DNA from: GCA-2748575 sp965222725
GTDB taxonomy: Bacteria > Pseudomonadota > Gammaproteobacteria > Pseudomonadales > Ketobacteraceae
Length of the DNA: 64,000 nucleotides
Assembly: GCA_965222725.1 (NCBI GenBank)
Contig: OZ244969.1
Location: 2,604,001 to 2,668,000 of the forward strand
Direction: 5' to 3'
Position 1 is the stretch's first letter, and each line of letters starts with the position of its first letter. This document shows, piece by piece, positions 24,679-33,738 of this stretch. Both the position numbers and the translations under genes were made by a program. Below the pieces are notes generated by a model, which did no database searches, was not told the DNA's origin, and saw only the letters and a list, made by a program, of their open reading frames with translations.

Positions 24679-27555
24679 ATGAATTGGACGGGGCGCGCTC
24701 TGTGCGTCATACAGCTGGTTTTATGTGCTTTCAGCGCCCTTGCAGATAACGGTGCTTTTGCGCCCGTGTCCCTGAATCCCGCCATCGAGAAAGTGGACCT
24801 GGCTTCGCATCTGGATTACCTGGAAGATCGCAACCGTCTGCTCACGCTCAACGATCTGTTACAGCAATCTCCCACCGGGCTTAACTGGCAACGCAGCCGG
24901 GAGATTCCCAATTTTGGCTATACCCAGTCGGCTTACTGGTTCCGCATCAGTCTGGACAACCTCAGCCGGATGGATGAACCCCTGTTGCTGGAAGTATCCT
25001 ACCCCTTGCTGGATTCCATTCGTGTGTTTTATGTGGTGAAAGGGCGCAACCTCGAATCCTACCAGACCGGTGATGCTTATGATTTTACCGGGCGCCCCAT
25101 CAGTCATCGTAACTTTGTTTTTCCCGTACCGGAAACCAGCGCCGATGAAATGGAAGTCTATTTCCGCCTGGAATCCGATGGCACGGTGGAACTGCCGCTG
25201 GTGCTGTGGCAGGAAACCGCGTTCTGGGAAAAAGAGCAGCCCATACTGATCGTTAAAGGCGCTTACTACGGCATTATCATGATCATGGTGATCTATAACC
25301 TGTTTATTTACGTGTCGGTGCGGGAAGCCAGTTATTTTTATTACGTGTGTTATGCGCTTTTCCTGGTGCTGTTTCAGCTGGGAATAGACGGCACCGCTTA
25401 CCAGTTTTTGTGGCCCGGGTCGGCTGCCTGGCATGGTGTGAGTTTTATTATTTTTTCAGCCTTTACCCTGAATTTTCTCTGCCTGTTTTCCAACAGCTTT
25501 CTGAAACTGCAGCAGCGTAATCTGCTGGCTTCCCGCGCCATGTTGCTGGGCAGTATTGTGATGCTGATCTGCACCGCCGGCGCCCTGATTCTGCCTTACC
25601 GGCTGGCCATGCAAATGGTGGTTGCCCTGGCCATTCCCATCAGCCTGGGCTGCTTTTCGGTGGGTATCTACATGTTGGTCAAAGGCGTTACCATTGCCCG
25701 CTATTTTATTTTTGCCTGGACGGCGTTTCTCAGTGGCGTGATCGCACTGGCGTTAAGCAAGATCGGTCTGCTGCCCATCAACTTTTTTACCAACAATGCC
25801 TTGCAGATCGGTTCGGCCATTGAAGTGGTGCTCTTTTCACTGGCGCTGGCAGACCGTATCAATACCGACAAAAAAGAAAAACTGGTGGCCAAGCAGGATG
25901 CCATCAACAACCTGAAAAAATTCAAATCGCTCTACGACAATGCCATAGAAGGTATTTTTCAGTGCACCCTGGAAGGGGATTTTCTCAGCGTAAACCCGTC
26001 CATGGCACGGTTCATGGGGTATCCCAGCGCCGATGAGTTTCTGCGTCGAATCGGCAGCGGTGAGCATCAGGTGTTTCTGGATATGGGGCAGTATCATGAA
26101 TTCCGGCGGGCGGTACTGGAGCGGGGCCAGGTGCTTAACTATGAAGCCCAGGGATACCGGCGGGACGGAGCGCCTTTCTGGTGTTCCTTGTCGGCGAAAC
26201 TGGTCAATGATGATTTGATCGAAGGCTTTGTGGTGGATGTGACCGACCGCAAAACCAGTGAAGAACAGCTGACGTTTCTGGCCCGTCACGACCCCCTGAC
26301 CGGGCTGGTAAACCGCCGCGAATTTGAAATACGCCTGGAGCGCGCGCTGATTACCGCCCGGCGTGAAAGCGTGTCCCATGCGCTCTTATATATGGATCTG
26401 GACCAGTTCAAACTGGTGAACGATACCTGCGGTCATATTGCCGGTGATGAACTGCTACGCCAGATTACCATTCAGCTGCAGGACCATATGCGCAGTATCG
26501 ATACGCTGGCGCGATTGGGTGGGGATGAGTTTGGCGTGCTGCTGGAAAACTGCAGCAAGGAAGACGCCACCAATGTGGCCCACAAACTGCGCCAGCTGAT
26601 TCAGGATTTTCGCTTTGCCTGGGACAACAAGGTATTCACTCTGGGGGTGAGCGTTGGCCTGGTGAGCATTGATGATAAAACCGAATCAATAAAAAGCCTG
26701 CTGAGTCTGGCGGATGCCGCCTGTTATGCCGCCAAGGATGCGGGGCGTAACCGGGTGCATGAATACACGCCGGAAGACTGGGAACTGGCCTCCAAGCAGC
26801 GGGAAATGCAATGGGCGTCGCGCATTACTCAGGCGCTGGAAGAGAATCGTCTGGTGTTGTACAAGCAGGAAATCAGCCGGGTTGCCGAGGGTGATGAAAA
26901 CACAGAAGAGGGCGCTCATTTCGAGATACTGGTGCGTATGCTGGACGGCGAAGTGGAGGTGTATCCGGGTGCCTTTATACCGGCGGCGGAGCGTTATAAT
27001 TTAATGCCGGCACTGGATCGCTGGGTGCTGACAAAAATGTTTGCCTGGCTGGACCACGAGGCGGACCGCCTGGATCAGTTGTCGGAATGTGCGATCAATC
27101 TGTCCGGGCTTACCCTGAGTGATGACGATTTTCCTGAGTTTCTGCGGGAGCTGTTCAGGAGCCATCCGGTACCACCGGAAAAGGTCTGCTTTGAAATCAC
27201 CGAAACGGTGGCCATGACCAACCTCACTAAAACCATCGAGTTTATCAATGAGTTCAAACAGTTCGGTTGCAAGTTTTCCCTGGATGATTTTGGCAGCGGT
27301 TTTTCTTCATATGGCTATCTGAAAAACCTGCCGGTGGATTATCTGAAAATCGATGGCACCTTTGTCAAGGATATCTGTGACGATCCCATTGACTATGCCA
27401 TGGTGGAATCGATCAATCGTATCGGGCACGTGATGGGCAAACGCACCATTGCCGAGTTTGTGGAGTCTGAGGAAATTCTGGAAAAGCTGCGTACGCTCGG
27501 TGTGGATTATGCCCAGGGGTACTGGATCAAGCGGCCGGAACGGCTGGAATCCTGA
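24679..27555 (+). CDS. 7TMR-DISM / PAS / GGDEF / EAL c-di-GMP protein
   Basis: A 958-aa sensor for cyclic di-GMP turnover. In order: signal peptide (about 1-22, ends SALA), an extracellular 7TMR-DISM ligand domain (45-180), seven transmembrane helices (190-395), a PAS domain (415-530), GGDEF (540-705) and EAL (710-955). The synthase active loop GGDEF is intact at 614-618. The phosphodiesterase motif reads EIL (749-751), keeping the catalytic Glu; DDFGSG, KID and the late Glu and Gln are also present, so both activities may remain. The DISM domain probably senses an external carbohydrate or other small molecule. Monocistronic. Confidence 0.93.
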   Translation: MNWTGRALCVIQLVLCAFSALADNGAFAPVSLNPAIEKVDLASHLDYLEDRNRLLTLNDLLQQSPTGLNWQRSREIPNFGYTQSAYWFRISLDNLSRMDEPLLLEVSYPLLDSIRVFYVVKGRNLESYQTGDAYDFTGRPISHRNFVFPVPETSADEMEVYFRLESDGTVELPLVLWQETAFWEKEQPILIVKGAYYGIIMIMVIYNLFIYVSVREASYFYYVCYALFLVLFQLGIDGTAYQFLWPGSAAWHGVSFIIFSAFTLNFLCLFSNSFLKLQQRNLLASRAMLLGSIVMLICTAGALILPYRLAMQMVVALAIPISLGCFSVGIYMLVKGVTIARYFIFAWTAFLSGVIALALSKIGLLPINFFTNNALQIGSAIEVVLFSLALADRINTDKKEKLVAKQDAINNLKKFKSLYDNAIEGIFQCTLEGDFLSVNPSMARFMGYPSADEFLRRIGSGEHQVFLDMGQYHEFRRAVLERGQVLNYEAQGYRRDGAPFWCSLSAKLVNDDLIEGFVVDVTDRKTSEEQLTFLARHDPLTGLVNRREFEIRLERALITARRESVSHALLYMDLDQFKLVNDTCGHIAGDELLRQITIQLQDHMRSIDTLARLGGDEFGVLLENCSKEDATNVAHKLRQLIQDFRFAWDNKVFTLGVSVGLVSIDDKTESIKSLLSLADAACYAAKDAGRNRVHEYTPEDWELASKQREMQWASRITQALEENRLVLYKQEISRVAEGDENTEEGAHFEILVRMLDGEVEVYPGAFIPAAERYNLMPALDRWVLTKMFAWLDHEADRLDQLSECAINLSGLTLSDDDFPEFLRELFRSHPVPPEKVCFEITETVAMTNLTKTIEFINEFKQFGCKFSLDDFGSGFSSYGYLKNLPVDYLKIDGTFVKDICDDPIDYAMVESINRIGHVMGKRTIAEFVESEEILEKLRTLGVDYAQGYWIKRPERLES

Positions 27556-27688
27556 AGCACCTGTTTTACTCCGGTTTACTTTCAATTGTCATAAAAGTGA
27601 CACAATTAACCTGTGCTTTGTATGGTAGCTTTAGGGGTTTTCCATACATATCTTATGCGCCCTTAAATTGCAGCCTTAAATAGAGCCC

Positions 27689-28543
27689 ATGAATGCACAT
27701 GTTCAGGACACTGTCCGCCTGAAGGCAGTAGAAAAAATCAGAGAAACCCTCAGCAACTGGGACCAGCATCCCATGGCGGAGGATTCCATTCACCAGCTGC
27801 GGGTTTGCACCAAGCGCTTGCGGGCCTTTCTGCGGGTGTATCCGTCTTCAGTGGATATTGCGCCTGCCAGCCAGGATCTGAAACTGCTGGCAGACAGTTA
27901 CGCCAGTGTGAGGGATGCCCAGGTGTCATACGCCACCCTGAATCAGTTGATTCAGGGCTGGAGCGACAAGAAGCGCAAGAAACATCGGGAAGTCATCGAT
28001 TTTATTGCCCATCAAAAACGTCAGCAGGAAGCAGAGGTCACACCGCGAGAGCCCCATCAGGCCCTGGAACAGGTGATGCTGAACTGGCCGCGTCTGGAAG
28101 CCGCCACAGGCACCGATAACGACAAGGCGCCTGATGATGCGGCGGTTACGGCTGAAGGTATGAAACGGCTTTACCAGAAAGCCCGGCAACTGGGACACAA
28201 AGCGTTACAGTCTGACAAGGACGAAGCCTTTCATGCCTGGCGAAAATGGGTAAAGTACTGGCTGTATTGCCTTACCGGCTTGTCGCCAGGCAAGGTGCCG
28301 CCGGGTTACAAGAAACGTTTAAAGCGTTTGGGCGATTCTCTGGGTGTATTCCACGACATTTGCGTGCTGGAAGAAAACCTGAAAAGCCCGGACGTGTTCC
28401 ATGAATTTGGTAAAAGCCTGAAACCGTTTTACAAACTGATCCAGGCGGAAAAAAAGCGCATGAAAAAGTCTTACAAAAAAGCTTATAAAAAACTCTTCAA
28501 GCTGCCGCCGAAACAGCGTGACCTTTTGCTCGGTATCAGCTGA
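27689..28543 (+). CDS. CHAD domain protein
   Basis: A 284-aa all-alpha CHAD protein. These bind inorganic polyphosphate through conserved His and Lys/Arg residues; here HQLRVCTKRLRAFLRV (about 34-49) and AFHAWRKWVKYW carry the signature residues. A basic C-terminal tail is rich in Lys. No attached CYTH phosphatase domain is present. Its stop overlaps the sixA start by one base, so the two are translationally coupled; CHAD genes often neighbour SixA genes. Confidence 0.9.
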   Translation: MNAHVQDTVRLKAVEKIRETLSNWDQHPMAEDSIHQLRVCTKRLRAFLRVYPSSVDIAPASQDLKLLADSYASVRDAQVSYATLNQLIQGWSDKKRKKHREVIDFIAHQKRQQEAEVTPREPHQALEQVMLNWPRLEAATGTDNDKAPDDAAVTAEGMKRLYQKARQLGHKALQSDKDEAFHAWRKWVKYWLYCLTGLSPGKVPPGYKKRLKRLGDSLGVFHDICVLEENLKSPDVFHEFGKSLKPFYKLIQAEKKRMKKSYKKAYKKLFKLPPKQRDLLLGIS

Positions 28544-29040
28544 TGCGTTATCTCACCCTGGTGCGCCACGGCAAGTCCAGCTGGGATTACGATGGCCTGC
28601 AGGATTGTGAGCGGCCCTTGAACCGGCGCGGTCAGAAAGATGTGCCTGCCATGGCCTTGCGTTTTGTGGGCCGGGGCCACCGGCCGGATTATCTGCTGTC
28701 CAGTTTTGCCACCCGGGCATTAACCACCGCGCGAATGTTTGCCCGCCAGTTGCGTTATCCCGTTGAGCGCATTCGCCTGAGTGAAACCATTTATGAGTGC
28801 TCGGTGGACGATTTATACCAAACCGTAAGCAAGTTGAATGATCAGTACCTGCATGCCTGCCTGTTCGGCCACAACCCGGGGTTTACGGTTTTTACCAATG
28901 ATCTGTGCGGTACGGATATCGACAACATTCCCACTACCGGGATTGCCCATATCCAGCTGAATATTGACAGCTGGGATCAGGTTGCGCCCGGTTGCGCCGA
29001 GCTGCTGGAATTTGATTACCCCAAAAAGCGCAGTTCTTGA
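28543..29040 (+). CDS. sixA: SixA-like histidine phosphatase
   Basis: A 165-aa protein of the histidine phosphatase superfamily. The phospho-accepting His9 is in LVRHGKSSW, followed by the RPLNRRG segment, the SSFATRALTTAR loop and the C-terminal FGHNPG with the second catalytic His. SixA removes phosphate from histidine on phosphotransfer proteins such as ArcB or NPr. Coupled with the CHAD gene by an ATGA overlap. Confidence 0.9.
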   Translation: MRYLTLVRHGKSSWDYDGLQDCERPLNRRGQKDVPAMALRFVGRGHRPDYLLSSFATRALTTARMFARQLRYPVERIRLSETIYECSVDDLYQTVSKLNDQYLHACLFGHNPGFTVFTNDLCGTDIDNIPTTGIAHIQLNIDSWDQVAPGCAELLEFDYPKKRSS

Positions 29041-29124
29041 TAAAGTTCACCGCTCAATAAAATACAACCCTTACTTTTTACGTCAGGGAATTAGCGATCT
29101 TGGCACTGGTTGTTGTATGCCGTT

Positions 29125-30237
29125 TTATTCTTCTGTCAACAGATCATCCATTACCGCTTTCAGAAAACGTGCAGCTTCACCCCCGGTGATAGCCCGGTGA
29201 TCAAAACTCAATGCCAGTGGCATTACCGGATGTATCACGGGATTGCCTTCAAAGGCCACCACTTCCTCCTTGATCTTGCCGGCACCCAGTATGGCCACCA
29301 TGGGCGGCACTATCACCGGGTTACCGTAGCGGCCGGCAATGGTGCCGTAGTTGGACAGGGTAATGGTGGCGCCGATCATTTCTTTCGGCGGAATGGTGCG
29401 GGCTTTGACATCGGCTCTTAAACGATTCAGACCTTCCCGCAGATCCTCCATATCCCGGTGGCTAATATCCCGCAGTACGGGCACAAATAATCCATCCGGC
29501 GTGTCCACGGCAATGCCCAGGTCAACCTTATCGAGAATTCGTATGCTCATGGCGTTGCCGTCGTACCAGGCGTTCAGATTGGGTTCTTCTTTGCAGGCTC
29601 TGGCAATGGCACGCACCAGTCGCATGGTGGGGTCCTGCCCCGGATACCAGCGGTGAATATCCACGTCATCATTGATGGTGACTTTCACTACCTCGCGGTG
29701 GGCTTTTTCCATGTTCTTGGCCATGGCTCTGCGCACGCCCCGCAACGGCGTGGCTTCACCAAAATCCTTCACCATTTGTGCGGCACGTTCCACATCCTGG
29801 GCGGTAACCATTTTATGATTGCCGGTGCCTTCTACCTGGCCCAGGTCCACATTCAAACGTTTTGCCAGGGCGCGGATAGCGGGTGTAGCTAAAGGGTGAT
29901 GCTGGTTGCTGCTGTCGGCACTGCCGATAATAAACTGGTCTTTTTCGGCTTCATCACCAGCGCTGGACATTTTGCCCACTACGGTGCCGGTGTCCTCCTG
30001 TTCCTGACCGGCGTATTCCACCAACGGTTCGCCGATATGCACTATGTCGCCTTCTTCGCCAAAGCGGGCGGCAATCTGGCCGGTTTGGGGCGAGGGGACA
30101 TCCACAATGGCCTTGGCGGTTTCAACTGACACAATAATCTGGTCCGTTTCCACCGAGTCGCCGGGTTTGACATGCCATTCCACTATCTCTGCTTCCTGAA
30201 GGCCTTCCCCCAGGTCCGGCAGTTTGAAATATTTCAT
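29125..30237 (-). CDS. bkdB: Branched-chain 2-oxoacid dehydrogenase E2 (acyltransferase)
   Basis: Lipoate-bearing core of the branched-chain 2-oxoacid dehydrogenase complex, transferring acyl groups to CoA. Domains in the 370-aa chain: lipoyl (1-76, lipoylated Lys42 in VETAKA), a flexible linker, the peripheral subunit-binding domain (about 113-150), and the catalytic domain (165-370). The active-site His347 sits in DHRAITGG, where most E2 proteins have DHRxxDG; the usual Asp position is Thr351. Overlaps E1beta by 4 nt. No dihydrolipoamide dehydrogenase gene is in the operon, so E3 must come from elsewhere. Confidence 0.93.
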   Translation of the reverse strand: MKYFKLPDLGEGLQEAEIVEWHVKPGDSVETDQIIVSVETAKAIVDVPSPQTGQIAARFGEEGDIVHIGEPLVEYAGQEQEDTGTVVGKMSSAGDEAEKDQFIIGSADSSNQHHPLATPAIRALAKRLNVDLGQVEGTGNHKMVTAQDVERAAQMVKDFGEATPLRGVRRAMAKNMEKAHREVVKVTINDDVDIHRWYPGQDPTMRLVRAIARACKEEPNLNAWYDGNAMSIRILDKVDLGIAVDTPDGLFVPVLRDISHRDMEDLREGLNRLRADVKARTIPPKEMIGATITLSNYGTIAGRYGNPVIVPPMVAILGAGKIKEEVVAFEGNPVIHPVMPLALSFDHRAITGGEAARFLKAVMDDLLTEE

Positions 30238-31265
30238 GAGAACTCCAATGTGTTTTTCACAGTGTCCGTAATGTCTTTCACACTTGGCATATACAGGTTT
30301 TCATTTTTAAAGTAAGGCATCGGCGTGTCATAGCCGGTTACCTTGGCTACGGGCGCCTGCAAATACAGCAGACCCTCTTCTGCCAGTCTGGCAGAAATTT
30401 CAGATCCCACACCAAAACTGCGCGCTGCTTCCTGCACAATCACGCAGCGACCGGTTTTGCGCACCGACATCAGAATGGTGTCCATATCCAGGGGGCTGAT
30501 GGTGGCCACATCGATCACTTCCGCATGAATGCCGTCGTCAGCCAAGGCTTTGGCCGCTTGCAGGGTTTCGTGCACCATGGCGCCCCAGGTCACCAGGGTA
30601 ATATCGGTGCCCTGGCGCAGGGTAAAGCAGGTATCCAGGGGCAGGCCCTGGCCGTCGTCGTTGATTTCCTGTTTCACCATGCGGTAAATGCGTTTCGGCT
30701 CCAGAAAAATCACCGGGTCCGGATCCTGAATGGCACTTAACAGTAGGCCGTAGGCGCGGGTGGGGGATGAAGGAATCACAACCCGCAAACCGGGAATGTG
30801 AGCAAACAGGGCTTCGGTACTTTCGGAATGATGCTCCGGTGCGTGTATGCCGCCACCGTAAGGTGCCCGCAACACCATGGGGCAACTCAGACGCCCCCGG
30901 GTGCGATGACGCATACGCGCCGCATGGGATACCAGGTGTTCCACCGCGGCGTAAATAAATCCCATAAACTGGATTTCCGCCACCGGGCGCAGGCCCTGGG
31001 TGGCCATGCCCACCGCCAGGCCGGCAATCAGGCTTTCCGCCAGGGGCGTATCCATAACCCGTTTGCAGCCAAAGGTTTCTTTTAATCCGGCGGTGGCGCG
31101 GAACACGCCGCCGTTAGTGCCCACGTCTTCGCCCAGCACCACCACGTTCTCGTCGTCGTTCATGGCGCGATGCATGGCCAGGTTAACGGCTTCCACCAGC
31201 GTCACCACTTTGGTTTGCGACAGCTCGGCATTTTCACCGTTTTTCAAATGCTCATTAATGCCCAT
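30234..31265 (-). CDS. bkdA2: Branched-chain 2-oxoacid dehydrogenase E1 beta
   Basis: Beta subunit of the thiamine-diphosphate-dependent E1 component, 343 aa. The transketolase-like pyrimidine-binding part includes LGEDVGTNGGVFRATAGL and the segment RAPYGGGIHAPEHHSES with its conserved His residues; the C-terminal transketolase domain follows. An in-frame extension to 31349 exists but ATG 31265 has AGGAGG 10 nt upstream. It overlaps E1alpha by 11 nt and E2 by 4 nt, so the three are coupled. Confidence 0.95.
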   Translation of the reverse strand: MGINEHLKNGENAELSQTKVVTLVEAVNLAMHRAMNDDENVVVLGEDVGTNGGVFRATAGLKETFGCKRVMDTPLAESLIAGLAVGMATQGLRPVAEIQFMGFIYAAVEHLVSHAARMRHRTRGRLSCPMVLRAPYGGGIHAPEHHSESTEALFAHIPGLRVVIPSSPTRAYGLLLSAIQDPDPVIFLEPKRIYRMVKQEINDDGQGLPLDTCFTLRQGTDITLVTWGAMVHETLQAAKALADDGIHAEVIDVATISPLDMDTILMSVRKTGRCVIVQEAARSFGVGSEISARLAEEGLLYLQAPVAKVTGYDTPMPYFKNENLYMPSVKDITDTVKNTLEFS

Positions 31266-32343
31266 GGTGAATTCCTCCTGCCGCTTTTGCGATAAGTTCT
31301 GCCCGTTGTTTCTGATACTGGTAGGGCAGTTCTTCATAAAGATAGTCAATCAGTTCGTGGGCTTCCTGAGGCGGAATACTCAGGTATTCGTTAACCTCTG
31401 CTTCGATCACTTCCTGGCAATGGCGCAGCCAGTCGGTTTCCGCATTCGGTGACCACAGGCCTTCGTTGTGCAGATAAGTCTGCAGGCGTTTGATGGGTTC
31501 TTCTTCCCAGGCCTGGTTTACTTCAGCGGCGTCGCGATAACGGGTGGCGTCGTCAGCGGTAGTGTGATCACACAGGCGGTAGCTTTCCGTCTCGATCAGT
31601 GTGGCTCCTTTACCCATGCGGGCTTTTTTCAGGGAATGGGACACAGCAGCATAGACGGCAATAATATCGTTGCCATCCACCCAGATACCTTCAATACCCG
31701 CTGCCTGGGCCTTGGCGGCAATGTTGAGTGAGCTGGTCTGCAAAGAACGGGGTACGGAAATAGCCCAGTGGTTATTGTTCACCACCATCACCAGCGGCAA
31801 CTGCCAAACACCGCTGACATTCATGGATTCGTAAAAATCACCGCGGGATGTGGCGCCTTCACCGCAGGTGGCCACCACGGCCCGTTTTTCACCGCGGATT
31901 TTAAAGGCCGATGCAATCCCGGCGGCATGAGTCATCTGGGTAGCGATAGGAACGCTGTTGGGCAGGTCTTCTTTGGCGTTGCCGCCGAACACGTTACCCC
32001 GTTCATCACCGCCCCAGTATTGCAGCAACTGGTGTAGTTTGACGCCCCGTAAAAACTGGGCGCCGTGATCGCGATAATAACTGGCCAGCACATCGTTGGC
32101 GGCCATGCTGTAGCCAATGCCTACGCTGATGGCTTCCTGACCCAGGCAGGAGGCATAGGTACCGATCTGGCCGGTACGTTGCAGGGCAATGGCTTTTTTA
32201 TCGAACTGGCGGATCAGCACCAGGTTTTTATAAAAGTCCACCAGCCGGCTGTTATCCAGCCCGGCGGGTAAATGCTGGGTCAGTTCGCCTTTGGCATTCA
32301 GGTATTGCAGTTTGTCGTTAAAACCACGGGTTAATGGTTTCAT
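31255..32343 (-). CDS. bkdA1: Branched-chain 2-oxoacid dehydrogenase E1 alpha
   Basis: Alpha subunit of E1, 362 aa, binding the thiamine diphosphate pyrophosphate through Mg2+. The ThDP motif is CGEGATSRGDFYES ending in VVNNNHWAIS, a GEGA variant of the more common GDGA. It decarboxylates the 2-oxoacids of valine, leucine and isoleucine and passes the acyl group to lipoyl-E2. The gene lies 34 nt after leucine dehydrogenase. Confidence 0.95.
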   Translation of the reverse strand: MKPLTRGFNDKLQYLNAKGELTQHLPAGLDNSRLVDFYKNLVLIRQFDKKAIALQRTGQIGTYASCLGQEAISVGIGYSMAANDVLASYYRDHGAQFLRGVKLHQLLQYWGGDERGNVFGGNAKEDLPNSVPIATQMTHAAGIASAFKIRGEKRAVVATCGEGATSRGDFYESMNVSGVWQLPLVMVVNNNHWAISVPRSLQTSSLNIAAKAQAAGIEGIWVDGNDIIAVYAAVSHSLKKARMGKGATLIETESYRLCDHTTADDATRYRDAAEVNQAWEEEPIKRLQTYLHNEGLWSPNAETDWLRHCQEVIEAEVNEYLSIPPQEAHELIDYLYEELPYQYQKQRAELIAKAAGGIHHGH

Positions 32344-32377
32344 TGCTTCCTCCCGGAGCTTGTGGCTCTTTGGGGTT

Positions 32378-33400
32378 TCAGTGGTAAAGAATTTCCTCTG
32401 CCATCACATCGGCAATCACATGGGTGGGCACATTGTCCGTTTGCGAGCGGTCAAAAATATTCAGCAGGGTGCCATGAATATCCCAGGTTTTATTGAGCAC
32501 CACATCTTCGCTGACACCCATATTGCCCAGTGATACCTGAATCAGGCCGCCGGCGTTAATCACATAGTCCGGCGCGTAAAGAATTTCGCGTTGATGGAGA
32601 ATATCGCCATGGCGTGATTCCGCCAGCTGGTTATTGGCAGAGCCGGCGACAATGGCGCAGTTCAGCTGGTGAATGGTGCTGTCATTGATAATGGCACCCA
32701 GTCCGCAGGGGGCAAACACATCGCAGGCGGTGGCGTAGATATCGTCCGGTTGCACAATCAGGGCGTTAAACCGCTGCTGAAATTCGTCAAGCTTCGCGGT
32801 ATTGATATCCGTCAGGGTGAGCTTTGCGCCGGCTTCATGGAGCAGACGCACCAGTTCACCACCCACGTTGCCAATGCCCTGTACGGCCACATGCAACCCC
32901 TTTAAATCCTCTTTCTGCAGGCGGTGCAGTACGGCAGCTTTAATGCCGGCGAACACGCCCAGTGCGGTGATGGGGGAAGGATCCAGCCCGTCCCGGTTGC
33001 TACCGGACACGTGAGGAGTGACTTTGGCTACCTGGTCCATGTCGTCCAGATTGGTGCCGCTGTCCACGGCGGTAATGTAGCGGCCCCCCAGTTCATTCAC
33101 AAAACGACCAAACGCCTGATAGAGTGCCGCGCGATCCCTGACTTTTCTGGGTTTCATAATCACGGCTTTACCGCCACCCTGGGGAACACCGGCCAACGCG
33201 GCTTTATAGCTCATGCCTTTGGCGAGACGGATCACATCGTTTACGGCGGCGTCTTCGTTGTCGTATTCAATGCAGCGGCAGCCGCCCAAAGCGGGACCCA
33301 GTTTGGTGTTGTGGATGGCAATAATGGATTTGAGTTGCGATGTTTCATCGCTTTTGAAATGCAGCTCACTCAGATGCGCCTGCTCGATTTTGTCGAACAT
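32378..33400 (-). CDS. Leucine dehydrogenase (Glu/Leu/Phe/Val dehydrogenase family)
   Basis: NAD-dependent oxidative deamination of leucine, valine or isoleucine to the 2-oxoacids used by the E1/E2 genes downstream. In the 340-aa protein the catalytic Lys78 is in PQGGGKAV, and GIGNVG (175-180) is the NAD-binding loop. The short length and lack of N-terminal extension favour LeuDH over glutamate dehydrogenase; phenylalanine or valine dehydrogenase remains possible. First gene of the operon; the upstream repeat at 33407-33434 contains its Shine-Dalgarno. Confidence 0.92.
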   Translation of the reverse strand: MFDKIEQAHLSELHFKSDETSQLKSIIAIHNTKLGPALGGCRCIEYDNEDAAVNDVIRLAKGMSYKAALAGVPQGGGKAVIMKPRKVRDRAALYQAFGRFVNELGGRYITAVDSGTNLDDMDQVAKVTPHVSGSNRDGLDPSPITALGVFAGIKAAVLHRLQKEDLKGLHVAVQGIGNVGGELVRLLHEAGAKLTLTDINTAKLDEFQQRFNALIVQPDDIYATACDVFAPCGLGAIINDSTIHQLNCAIVAGSANNQLAESRHGDILHQREILYAPDYVINAGGLIQVSLGNMGVSEDVVLNKTWDIHGTLLNIFDRSQTDNVPTHVIADVMAEEILYH

Positions 33401-33406
33401 ATACTT

Positions 33407-33434
33407 CTCCTTAAGGAGCTTTTTAACTCCTTAA
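33407..33434 (-). promoter_or_regulatory. Repeat structure containing the leucine dehydrogenase SD
   Basis: CTCCTTAAGGAG (33407-33418) is a perfect 12-bp palindrome, and CTCCTTAA recurs at 33427-33434. On the mRNA, two AAGGAG copies flank a CUCCUUAA anti-copy, so the anti-copy can pair either with the upstream or the start-proximal AAGGAG. The second pairing needs a different fold or partner molecule because the palindrome leaves no loop. Alternative structures could switch SD access. Confidence 0.45.
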
Positions 33435-33580
33435 ACATTGTTGCAGCAGGGTAAGCCACAACATTCTGAACCGCTTTCGGGGTGGTGAAAGCAGGGTTCG
33501 CCTTCGTAAAGCTTTTTGCTTATCTAAAAATATATCGGAAAGCTGCGGTTTTGTGAAAAGCCTTTAAAGAGTGATTTGAT

Positions 33581-33612
33581 ATATAAAAACCGGAAAAAGC
33601 CGGTTTTTATAT
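33581..33612. terminator. Long perfect hairpin downstream of AraC regulator gene
   Basis: Perfect 13-bp stem (33581-33593 with 33600-33612) and 6-nt loop; the core is CCGG plus AAAAA/TTTTT arms, so it gives A-tract/T-tract ends on both strands. It lies 127 nt past the AraC stop and 180 nt before the leucine dehydrogenase start, inside a 338-nt gene-free stretch, and probably separates the two minus-strand transcripts. Confidence 0.65.
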
Positions 33613-33738
33613 GTAAACAAGAATATGCAAGGGTGAATTGGTATTAAAAAACAGGCTGCAAATAATAGTTTGATTAGATTCATACAGCTGTTTTATCAAT
33701 AGTTGATGGAGTTTTCAGCCTGGTCAGAGCTTCACTTG

